The translations under genes were made by a program, and so were the position numbers. The notes below the pieces were generated by a model. The model saw only the letters and a program-made list of their open reading frames with translations. It was not told the DNA's origin and did no database searches. Shown one piece after another: positions 44,622-54,034 of a stretch of 63,143 nucleotides of DNA (the stretch's first letter is position 1; every line of letters starts with the position of its first letter). The stretch lies in NCBI GenBank assembly GCA_000733355.1, contig JNVV01000082.1, forward strand, positions 72,997-136,139. The letters run 5' to 3'. The stretch is from Falciphora oryzae (Eukaryota; Ascomycota; Sordariomycetes; Magnaporthales; Magnaporthaceae).

Positions 44622-44755
44622 TGTAACACAGCGGCGCGGGCCTTATACCACTGAGCTAATAACCAAAAGGTCTTCAATCCAAGCTGCTGCTTGGATCGCC
44701 CGTCTGCACAGCTTATCAAGGAAGGTAGCGCACACAACCCACACGGGCTGTTACA
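44622..44755 (-). mobile_element. Miniature LTR-like element, copy 2
   Basis: 134 bp, reverse orientation to copy 1, with an exact duplication ATAGG (44617-44621 and 44756-44760). The box A-like word reads TTAGCTCAGTGGTATAAGG here, closer to the tRNA consensus than in copy 1. It lies 210 bases after the six-cysteine protein gene. Confidence 0.87.
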
Positions 44756-44760
44756 ATAGG

Positions 44761-45587
44761 TCCCGCGCTACACGGAGGGCCGTCCTGGCTCATCCCAATA
44801 GAAATTCAAAAATCAACCTACAGGAAACCCAATCAACGTGGTGCTGGATTTCGTGAGGGGGGCAGGTGTATCTTTTCGAATAGGGATGGTTTTTCTCGTT
44901 TAAAAATTTGTGATTGGATTGCCTGGAACATGGGGTCCCTAGTAGGTACCACAAAGTGGGTTGTTATTTTCGTACAAAGCCTCTGTATGTCTGATTTTTT
45001 CTGTGCTCTCCACCATTGGGCGTTGGCTTCCTGGGCCGCGGCGGCGGTCACGCCCGGGCACTGGGCTTCGACACCGCCCTCCCCCGCCAGGCCTCTCCCC
45101 TACTCGTTATGCAGGGGAGCGGCCGCTCTCGCGCATCTCAAGGAATAGTTTTAGCCAGCGCGCTACCCTGTCCGCCTCGTCGACCGGCAGCAGCTCCAGT
45201 CGCAGCAGCAGCAGCTGTAGCACCGCCAGCAGCGCTGGCTCTAACAACACCAACGGTTTTGCCCTCAACGGGAGGCACTATCGGGGCAGGTCACCATAAA
45301 CGTCGGCGGCTGGCGGGCGATTTCGCACCATAGCTCTCGCTCTCCTCCCATCTTCTACACCAGGGCCGCGACATGAACCTCAAGATGCGGCTGTTGCAAC
45401 AACAACAGCAGCAACAACAGCAACAACAACACCTACAGCTGTTAACTGTGATGCGGAGCTGTGGCGGCCAGGCTTTGCCTGAAGCCTCCAACAGCTCGCG
45501 CCGCAGAGCTTCCATCGGGGGCGTCCCTTCGCTGCTCCGTGCGGGCGGCGCGGGCGGCGGGTTTGGAAACGGCAGTCCTGCCGCGGC
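44761..45587. other. No gene recognised; CAG/CAA repeat
   Basis: 45397-45429 is a CAA/CAG repeat that would encode polyglutamine in an open frame at 45373-45654, but that frame has no other support and overlaps the DUF6601-like fragment. 45180-45235 is rich in AGCAGC. Confidence 0.4.
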
Positions 45588-46043
45588 CTACGCGACCAGC
45601 CGCAGCGGGTCGTCGAAGTCGGTCCCCGACGATAGGAGACAGGCGTACGTGTAAAGGAAGCCCGGCGTGATTTTCCGCAGTTCCATCTTGCACGAGGCGG
45701 GCGGACGGTCCTCCCACGCACACGCATCCGGACACTCCAGGTGTTTGCGGCAAAAGTCCAGATCGAAAAGAAAGCTCGGAACGGGCTTAAGAAAGAGCCT
45801 CCCGTTGTTAGCCCAAAGGAGGTGCGGGTCCATACGGTCGGCGACGACGATCTCTCGGCCCATGGCGACTTGCAGATGCAGTTGTGTGCCGGGGTGCCGG
45901 GCGTCAGCAAGCGCGAGATGCGGAAGCATCTCGCCCAGGTCTCCGAGGGACAGCTCCGTCTCGAGGAAGCGTGTCACGTCGTGAGCTGGATTGCCGACGA
46001 TACGGCGCTTCCTCCTCCCGCGGCAGTGGAGACAGAACGACAC
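45588..46043 (-). pseudogene. DUF6601-like protein fragment
   Basis: The minus strand reads FLETELSLGDLGEMLPHLAL, then MGREIVVADRMDPHLLW, GRLFLKPVPSFLFDLDF and KITPGFLYTYACLLSSGTDF. That order (GREI...hLvW...fLKPvPrfLl...GFL.SYa.li..esDF) is what I recall for fungal DUF6601 proteins. It stops at a TAG right after the SDF-type motif and begins without a start region, so both ends are missing. Confidence 0.55.
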
Positions 46044-46213
46044 GGATGAGAAATGCCTGCACGACCTACGAGACGGACCCCTGCGACATCAAGACTCGCA
46101 TCCTGGAAACTAAGGGCGACATGCTCGCTGACGCGTACCGCTGGATCTTCGACTACGCTGACTTCCGGCGCTGGCGCGACGAGCCCCATTGTCCACCCTC
46201 TAGCGCCTTCTAA
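46036..46213 (+). pseudogene. NLR (NACHT-type) linker fragment
   Basis: DEKCLHDLR, a one-base shift, then TDPCDIKTRILETKGDML and AYRWIFDYADFRRWRDEP. Fungal NLRs have this linker (CL.DLR.TDPR.DK.RIE.TKGGLL.DSYRW....DF..WR) just before the NACHT Walker A. Here it ends in a stop at 46211-46213 before any Walker A. Fungal NLRs act in self/non-self recognition and cell death. Confidence 0.75.
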
Positions 46214-47548
46214 CGCCTTATGGCTGCCGGATGTTGATGGTGGCCGGGGTTTTGGTGCCAGGGATGAAGGATGTTGTTACCCCGAATCACAATCAGAGTT
46301 TTTTTTTTTTTTTTTTTTTTTTTGGCCTGCTTCCTCCGACGCGGGCGAGAGTCCCACGCTCCCGAGGAGCGGCTTGTTGGTGCTTCCTTTCCCTCCCCCC
46401 GTCGGTACGCCCGAGAGTTCTCATGCCGCTTTAGCCCTACTTGCCCTGTGGAGGGGGGAGATCGACCGGAAAGCTCCCCGTCAAACGAAACGCCACCGGT
46501 GTTCGACAAAGCGCATATCTTCCCCCCTCCCTCTTTCCTTCAGGCATGGGCCCAGCTTTAGCTATAGTTGGTAGGGGTGGGCGGTGTGATTACCACCTTC
46601 TCTTTGTTGGGCCTCGGGCGAGAGTGTGTCACTGTGTCATCACCGTTGCTTATTGGACCTCGGACGAGAGGGATGATGCATGCCGGTCTTGTGGGCAAGG
46701 AGAGGGAGGAAGAGGGCGGTGTGTGCGTCACCGCCGTCGTTTTATTGGATCTCTGGAGGGAAGGATGTTGGGTGGTCACCGCCGTCGCCCTACTGGACCC
46801 CGGGCAAGAGAGAGAGAGCCTTTCGAGTAAGGAGGACAATTTGGGACAAGGTAAGCGGAACGCAAAACTTGTCAGCAATCGAAATGTGTTCCCGACTCCT
46901 CTCAGCCCGCGCGGTTCATGTGAACCAACGCCGAGCCCGGTGGTTATGTCACTGCACGTCATTTTATTGGGTCTCTCTTCTTGAAGCCAGATTTTTTCCT
47001 TCGAACTTTTGAAACACGGGGGCAGGGCTTACATACAGTCTCGGTTAAGCATGGAAGCGCACTTGACGTGCTTGTTCGTTCTACGCCTCGTTCCAGCCGG
47101 GCCTTTTAGCTAGGAGTTAAGTTCGTCCGGATGGCGGGCAAATACATACAGGTAAATTAAATGCGGATTTCAAATGTGGATGGTGAAGTTCGGGATAGAT
47201 ACACGGGAGGAAAATAAGGCAGAGGGGGGAGAGGGGAGATTAGACACATCAGGACAGCAGCACAAGAGCTTCTGGAGGACATCACCTTCCCCCCACCCAC
47301 TACCCAAGGTCGTCATCCATGGGGAGGAAAACAGTTCCAGGAGAATATCTGATTGAGAACAGACCATCACGTCTCCGCAGCAGAGCAATCCCTTATGCCA
47401 CTGTATGTATCTTTGCCTCCGCTTCTAACAAGTCCATCTGCTTGTGATAGGTGAGATCTCCACTTGGCCTTCCCGATCCCTCCTGCAAGTAGGCGACCCA
47501 GAAGAGAGGTGGTAATGGAGCCCGCAGCAATTACAGGATTTCCTCAAA
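46214..47548. other. Insert between two NLR fragments: poly(T) and tandem repeats
   Basis: A 25-base T run lies at about 46299-46323. 46570-46960 has several degenerate copies of a unit around GTCACCGCCGTCG...TATTGGA.CTC...GAGAG. No gene. In an intact NLR the parts on either side would be about 0.3-0.4 kb apart, so about 1 kb was inserted here or this block replaced the Walker A region. Confidence 0.5.
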
Positions 47549-47806
47549 TTGTCACTTCCAAAAGTCCTGGAAATATTTCTAGTCCTACTCTTCATCGACG
47601 CGCTCGACGAACGCGGTGAAAAACCTGCTCGCGAACTGCCGCGCCGAACCTCAAACCTCGTTCGCGATCTCGATGGCATTTTTCATTTTTGTCCGGAGCG
47701 TAGCCTGGTTCCAGAACCAAAATATGAGTTCCGATTGGCTGCCCAGATTTGGCGCGAATCCTGCGCGGATCATGGATGCGGCCCGTGCGCTACGCCCCCA
47801 ACGTAG
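47549..47806 (+). pseudogene. NLR NACHT Walker B-like fragment
   Basis: LVLLFIDALDERGEKPARE matches the NACHT Walker B (LFIDALDE) and the acidic/polar stretch that follows it in fungal NLRs. After about residue 40 the frame no longer resembles the family. Confidence 0.5.
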
Positions 47807-48799
47807 CTTCCCCCGCCCCTCGAACTTCAGTGGTCAACAAATTGCCGTGGCGTCTTGCCTCGAGGAAATAAGCGGGTGCGACCTCGGAGTTTTTTCAAAG
47901 TGACCGGAAGGGCGAGTCCCCCCAGCCGTGTCGTCACTGTCGCACGGGGTGCACGTGATTAGGACGAGAACATGGCCTGTGCGCACGATGTCAGTCGGGA
48001 GGGGATTCCCGGTATCGCAGGGTTTGGAGTCAGCAGCTCCTGCGAGGTGGCTATGCAAATCGGACAAGTGAGGAATGTGTGGACATAAAATGGTGTCTAT
48101 CGCATCTTTGCGATCAGAGATGAGGGGGGGGAAGAAACAGTCCCATCAGATTCCATCAATTCGCATTGCGCTGTGCCACGGTCACCTTCATTGCACTGGG
48201 TCCCGCCGATGAAATCGCACCTAGATAACATGGAATTCCATCACCCATTTCATCCCGGTTTGAATTCCCATACGTCCAGACGAGAGGCGAAGTCGGACAT
48301 CCCAAAATGGCATAAACCTTGCGAAAAAAAATCACGAAGGTTGTGCTTAAACTTTCGCTGCGCTGCTACACACACACACACACACACGCACACGCTAGAT
48401 TGAAGCTTGGCAGTGTCACGTTCCACGTCCGCTTGCTCCCAAGCGGCGAGCCAGCTAAACCAACACTGACTGGCGACTGGCTCAACATACCTGCCTATTC
48501 ACCTACCTACTACCCCGCTCAAGCCAGCTCATAGATGGAGTTCTCTCTGCCCTGGATATTAAATGAGAACTTACAGAGCAGCCAGCTAGATGTAGGTGCC
48601 CATCTAGTTTGGGCAGGCAGCCACCAAGGGCCGGGCCGACGGAACTCGGCACGGGGTAATCTCGCCCGCAATGGCCCATCGCCTTCCCCACTCACTCCAC
48701 AAGTCGCGCTAATGGGCATACCTTTGTGCTTACTGGGAGTGCCTGCTTGTGCACCACACCTCATACGGCTTCTGCAAGCTGTACCCTGGCTTGGGTGCT
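47807..48799. other. No gene recognised; CA microsatellite
   Basis: Only short frames. A (CA)n run lies at about 48369-48388. It ends at the assembly gap. Confidence 0.6.
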
Positions 48800-49270
48800 N
48801 NNNNNNNNNNNNNNNNNNNNNNNNNNNNNNNNNNNNNNNNNNNNNNNNNNNNNNNNNNNNNNNNNNNNNNNNNNNNNNNNNNNNNNNNNNNNNNNNNNNN
48901 NNNNNNNNNNNNNNNNNNNNNNNNNNNNNNNNNNNNNNNNNNNNNNNNNNNNNNNNNNNNNNNNNNNNNNNNNNNNNNNNNNNNNNNNNNNNNNNNNNNN
49001 NNNNNNNNNNNNNNNNNNNNNNNNNNNNNNNNNNNNNNNNNNNNNNNNNNNNNNNNNNNNNNNNNNNNNNNNNNNNNNNNNNNNNNNNNNNNNNNNNNNN
49101 NNNNNNNNNNNNNNNNNNNNNNNNNNNNNNNNNNNNNNNNNNNNNNNNNNNNNNNNNNNNNNNNNNNNNNNNNNNNNNNNNNNNNNNNNNNNNNNNNNNN
49201 NNNNNNNNNNNNNNNNNNNNNNNNNNNNNNNNNNNNNNNNNNNNNNNNNNNNNNNNNNNNNNNNNNNNNN
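48800..49270. other. Assembly gap (471 N)
   Basis: Unknown bases. Any open frame drawn across it is an artefact. The promoter or first exon of the next gene may lie partly inside. Confidence 1.
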
Positions 49271-49489
49271 CTTCTTTTCTACAATTTCTACTATTAACCC
49301 TCCCCCAAATCTTCGTTCCATCCCCGCGTCGTTAACCACCCCTCCCGACCTCCATCCAAACTGGCCTCTATCCTCTATGTTTTCCATTTGCCATAACCGC
49401 CACCACCACCACCGCCGCCGAAGGTCCTCCTGAATGTCGCCCGGCCGCTGCCGCCACCACCAGCCGGCCACGACCCCCTCACGCCTCTT

Positions 49490-51008
49490 ATGGCTCCGGG
49501 ACCGGTCTTCTACGACTCCCTGCTCGCCCGGGGGAACGACGGCGGGGACCCCGCGGCGGCGGGGTTGGCCACCCCGTCGCAGCAGCAGCAGCAGCAGCAG
49601 CAGCCCGGGGCCCCTGTCCAGCCTCTAGCGGGCACAATCGCGAGCCTCGCGCTGGCCCTCATCGCGACCACTGTTCTGTCGGCGCTCCTGGCAGTCCGGA
49701 CGCGCGCGATCCGGTCGTGGCGCCTGGTCCCCTGCGCCGTGTGGCTCCTCCTCACCATCTACGTCGACTCTTACGCCTTCGCCTTCTGCTCCGCCGTCGT
49801 CCAGTTCGGCGTCGGCGTCAACACGGGCGTCGGCGAGTGCGACGCTGCCATCCTGACCTGCCTCTTCTTTTACGTCACCGCCAAGATCCTCATCTACCTG
49901 TTCCTGGTCGAAAAGGCCTACATAATCAGGGGCTACACGGACGGGAAACGCCGCATGCGCTCCAAGCTCTACCTTTTTAACTCGTTTATAGTAATGGCCA
50001 TTTTTGCTATTATTATCATCTTCAACTTCGTCTACCGCATCAGGCGCGTCGAGAACGGCCTGTGCTACATCGGGATGGAGAAAAAGGCCATGATACCTTT
50101 GATATCTTTCGACGTCTTGGCCAACGTGAGTTCCAGCCTAACCCCTGGCAGTTGCGGGAGGACGAGGAGCCAGCTGGGGCTTATAGTAGTGGTGGACGGC
50201 CTTGGTTGACTGACGCCGTTATGCTTTGTTTTCTCCGAACCACAGGTCTACCTAACCATCCTCTTTCTAATACCCTTGACAAGTAAGGCTTCTGCCCTCC
50301 CATAATCCGGCCCCAAAGTACTAGGAAGGCATGAACAGCGCGGGGATTTGCACGCAGACCCAGAAGGCTAACAGTTTCTCACCCGCTTGTCATTTTGTTT
50401 TTATTTTGCAGGCCTCTACACCTTCCGGAACGTCGCCGGGACGCCCACGACGAGGCTGCGAAAAATGGTCATCAAAACCTTCATCGGCTCGTGCTGTACC
50501 CTGACCAGCAGTGTAGTGTAAGCCATCCAGCGGGTAACAGGAACTACGCACCACCCCACTGGATACGATGGTCCGGACTGGGAAAAGACAATATCCAAGC
50601 AATCAGCTGACCAAAGACACTCCGTCTTGTCCCTGGTCTGTTTAGAAACCTGACCTTACTCATGGTACTCAACGGAGAGCCAGGCTGGGTGTGTCTCACG
50701 TGCTGCAACAGCGAACGTAAGTTACCACCAAGGGCTATGAGCGGTATGGGAGGGGGCACTTTTGTTGTTGGGGACTTGCTAGCTAATTACCTTGCCTAGT
50801 TCTCTTCTCCGCCATCGTCCTGTCCTGGATCACCTCCAAAGACAACGCGGCGAGCAAGGCCTCCGGGAGCTACATCCGCGACGGAGGCGGCGCTGGCAAC
50901 AACGCGTGGCGGCATCCCAGGGCCGCAGGTACGGCGCCCCCCCAATCTCCGCTCTGCAGGCACGGCACGACTCGGCCTGCTCAGGTACGAGCGGCGCCGG
51001 CGCAATAG
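49490..51008 (+). CDS. Multi-exon fungal transmembrane protein
   Basis: Exons 49490-50125, 50246-50282, 50412-50517, 50646-50716 and 50800 onward. All junctions are GT-AG and in phase. The N-terminus has a CAG-encoded polyglutamine run (residues 31-38). About seven hydrophobic helices follow, with CAAILTCLFFYVTAKILIYL-like segments, RVENGLCYIGMEKKAMIPLI, VYLTILFLIPL and NGEPGWVCLTCCNSELFSAI. I recall this order from a widespread unnamed fungal membrane family. The 3' end is uncertain: unspliced reading stops at 51006-51008, while another frame continues with an acidic Asp/Ser tail to 51406. The start is supported by the length of the hydrophilic N-terminus only. Confidence 0.7.
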
Positions 51009-52272
51009 CGGCAGCAAAGAGAGCAACGGGTGGCGCTGATGCCGGCAGAAGCCAGCCGCCGGCGACGCCGCACGAGGAGGCGGCGGCGGCGTTGTCGACC
51101 ATAGTTCTCGCGCCCCCCGCCCCGGCGGTGCGAAGGCCGCCGCGCAGCGCCGTAATGACGGACAACGAGGAGCAGCTTCGCGACATAGAGGCGGCGCTGC
51201 GCGGGGCGTCCAAGACCGACTCGTCCGAGGACGACGGCGGCGGAGGCCGGTCGCCCCGCAGCTCCATTTTCGACGACAATAATCACGACGAGAAGCCGGA
51301 CGACAACGACGATGACAATGACGATAAAGGCGGCGATGGTGATGACCGTGTTGGTGGGAATGGGGAGGGAACCAGCAGCGGCAGCGGTGACGGCGATAAA
51401 AAGTAAAAAGAAGGCTGCCTCGGTACGACCGGCGGAGGTCATTAACGAGCCTCCGGATCCGAGCGGGCAGGGCAGGGGCCCAAAGGAGTAGCTCCCCATT
51501 TCTCCGACGCTACGGCTCCGATTAATTCTCCCGCCCTCGGGATTTTCCCCCCAAGCCTCCTCCCACACCTATCGCTTGGTTCTTTGTCACCGAAAGAGCT
51601 CCCGGACGAACGAGGCTATGGACGTGTAGGCGGAACCCTATCTAATACCCCTTTTCAGCGGCGTTTTGTATCCTGTTGAACCTCTCCAATATTTTTCTTG
51701 TATTGGGGGGAAATGTGAGGAGGTCGTTGCTGTTTGGTGAAAACGGAGTTGAGGATACTGGTGATATGTTCCCTGCTTTTTTCCCCTCCCTCCCACGGCG
51801 CCGTTGCACTGTCCTTCAGGTCGGGTGTGGCCCTGAACAGAGCCACCCATGCCTGCTCACCCCAGGCCAGCCGCACGCTCTCGCACCAGCAGTTGTCGAA
51901 GCCTATCACCCCGAATGCCGAGCTCGACACAATCCAACCCGCGCTGAAAAAAGCCGCCACCCGGCCTCCTAGCCGTCCAAAAACTGCCACCGCCCGCATG
52001 AATTGGAACGCCGCGCTGTTTGTTTGGTAGTCCTGGACGCGCAGGAGCACTGCCCGCGACGCCAAGGCGCTGAAAACAAACAGAAAAACGGAAAGCGTCG
52101 ACAAGGCGCCATACAACACGTAGCTGCCGCTCCGACACCCGAGCCCCTTAGGGTCGGTGAAGTAGGCGATGATAATGCCCGAGCCCGTGGTGCCCCATTG
52201 CACGATGACAGCCATGATGGTAGCCCCAAGAACGTGGGACCACAGCGGGGAGCTAGGGCGTGTTTGATACTA

Positions 52273-52532
52273 ATGGTTTTTTAGTTTTGTAACAAACTTA
52301 CCTCGTGGAGACGGTCCAGTTTTACCCGAAAGTATTTCCGGGGCTACGCAAGGGGTGCACGTACCCAATACCACATTGAAACGGTGATAGCATAGATACG
52401 ACTCGCTGTCCTGGTTGAAAAAGTGCTTGTAGCGGGTTAAATTTTTAAGCTTTCAAACTTTTGTCACGGATCCATGACCTGGTTTTTGGAAAATTGTATG
52501 TAAAAGACCAAAAAAAAAAAAAAAAAACCATT
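52273..52532. mobile_element. Small insertion in the left arm of the DNA element
   Basis: The sequence from ATGGTTTTTTAG to AAAACCATT is absent from the matching place in the right arm (GATACTACTTGTG). It is flanked by TA on both sides (52271-52272 and 52533-52534). The inverted ATGGTTTT/AAAACCAT ends and TA duplication suggest a second tiny MITE. Confidence 0.75.
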
Positions 52533-52678
52533 TACTTGTGCGGACTAAAAGCGTCTCGCACGAATCGGCCCTCCGGGGATTAGTGCGGCGCAGCGATCTG
52601 TCGTTTTCCGGTCAATCTGTCGTTTTTCTGGAACATTTTTCCCCATAGAAATTAGCGCTGAATCAATGTATTCTCAAT

Positions 52679-53194
52679 TTGGCCTGTGACTTCCCCAACT
52701 GCATATTTCACAGGCATATGCATGCCCGAGCCGACGTCGTGCGCCCTCAAAAAGATGCCCGAGCCAACGAGGCAACCCTCCTCGACAGATACTGGCAACA
52801 GCGCCGGGAGCGCGACGATCGGTTCTATGCCCTGCAGAAAAAGGCTTTGCTTCTTGCCCGCCTACAATCTGATAGGGAAAAAGACGACGTAGCCCTTCCT
52901 CCTACCTGGCAGCCTGCCGAAGCGCTCTCTCCCTACACGCCGTGGCGCTTTACGGTACGAGACGAGGGCACGGTCCGGAAGGTAATGCGGTTTTTCTGGC
53001 GAGATAAGTACGGCCCAGAGTACGCCTTGGGGGTCTTTTTTCCTGGCAAATATACGGCAGAGGACTACGAGGCCTCCTCTCCGGAGGGCACAGATACGGA
53101 GGGAAGCGTCACCTCCGCGTCAGATACTGCTGATCGCGATAATCAAGACGAAAAGGCTGATCTAGGCGACTTGATTGATCCCGCCCTGGCTTGA
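52679..53194 (+). CDS. Unknown 171-residue protein inside the DNA element
   Basis: An uninterrupted frame lying exactly between the two inverted arms. The N-terminal half is charged and helical (RYWQQRRERDDRFYALQKK); the middle has PYTPWRFTVRDEGTVRKVMR and FFWRDKYGPEYALGVFFPG; the tail is acidic (DTEGSVTSASDTADRD). The start may be the first codon at 52679 (TTG/ATG uncertain) or Met at 52720. No domain recognised and no DDE motif evident. Lack of stops in an otherwise non-coding element hints at recent activity or selection. Confidence 0.5.
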   Translation: MACDFPNCIFHRHMHARADVVRPQKDARANEATLLDRYWQQRRERDDRFYALQKKALLLARLQSDREKDDVALPPTWQPAEALSPYTPWRFTVRDEGTVRKVMRFFWRDKYGPEYALGVFFPGKYTAEDYEASSPEGTDTEGSVTSASDTADRDNQDEKADLGDLIDPALA

Positions 53195-54034
53195 ATAGCT
53201 TCATTTTTGATCAATTTACTGCAGAGTGCATTTCTTTTGATTTGCACGAACAGGGCTTGTGCGCTGGAGGTGGCCCGTGTTTTATGCAGTTGAGTAGGTT
53301 ATGCGCATAATTGAGGGTACATTGATTCGCGGCTAATTTGTATGGGAAAAAATGTTCCAGAAAAACGACAGATTGACCGGAAAACGACAGATCGCTGCGC
53401 CGCACTAATCCCCGGAGGGCCGATTCGTGCGAGACGCTTTTAGTCCGCACAAGTAGTATCAAACACGCCCTTGATTTCGTCGGTAGTGGGATACTCTAGT
53501 AGCTCGGCGTTTCCTGAAATGCCGTAGTAAACCCCCATGCGGGGCATTCAGGTGCCGGATTCGGAGCAAGGATCCCTATGGAGGTGCAAAATACCGGAAA
53601 ACTCCACTTGTATCTTGATCTTCCCCGCGTTGTGGTGCCGCTCTCGGCAAGGGCGGGATGGATCATCACAAGTCCTTTGCATTGAAAAGCAGCACCAAGA
53701 GGAACCACACCGATTAAAATTACTCCATGTCCGTCGTCCGCTGGTCGCTCTCCACATATGTGGTTCTTGGACTGGGTGTCGGTTTGCAGCAGCGTTAACA
53801 CACCTGCAGGACGGCACGTAGGCCAAGTTGCATCGTCGGAGCGGCTGCAGAAACCTGCCTCGGACTCGGCCAAGTCGGTCAAGTCCCCGACAGCTTGGGT
53901 ACCCCGCGCGCCGAGCGCCCGGGCATTTTTCCGACCCGCGTCCGGTATCGTCGTCCACCGCAACGGTTTCTGTCCGGAGCAACCCGAAAGCTTCCCCCAG
54001 GAAACCCCACGCTTGACTCTTCACTCCAGCAAAA

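Larger units (their letters stand above)
52255..53471. mobile_element. Long-inverted-repeat DNA element with internal ORF
   Basis: The ends AGGGCGTGTTTGATACTA and its complement (52255 and 53471) are followed by nearly identical inverted arms of about 140 bp (about 52535-52675 and 53310-53455), once a 260-bp insertion in the left arm is discounted. The terminal GGGCGTGTTTG word is like hAT-type MITE ends. I see no clean target duplication (GGGGAGCT left, TGATTTCG right). It carries one intact 171-codon frame and no recognisable transposase. Confidence 0.78.
51655..53550 (-). pseudogene. Fungal membrane protein gene split by a DNA element
   Basis: The 3' part (52254-51655) encodes SPLWSHVLGATIMAVIVQWG, then GTTGSGIIIAYFTDPKGLGC and SGSYVLYGALSTLSVFL, ending in a polar tail. 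Fungal membrane proteins of an unnamed family have AHV.GAA.MA.FVQWGTTG...GLGCRSG.YL.YG. The 5' part, on the far side of the element, reads GVYYGISGNAELLEYPTTDE (about 53549-53474), which in the family comes just before the SPLWAH segment. The reading is interrupted by 52255-53471. The upstream start is not resolved. Confidence 0.65.

Noticed and set aside
45373..45654. Polyglutamine protein gene
   Set aside because: The frame overlaps a better supported minus-strand DUF6601-like fragment and has no other protein-like features.
48535..49471. Open frames running through the run of N
   Set aside because: They are artefacts of unknown bases.
52247..53479. 8-bp hAT-type target duplication
   Set aside because: Flanks GGGGAGCT and TGATTTCG differ, so the superfamily is left open.
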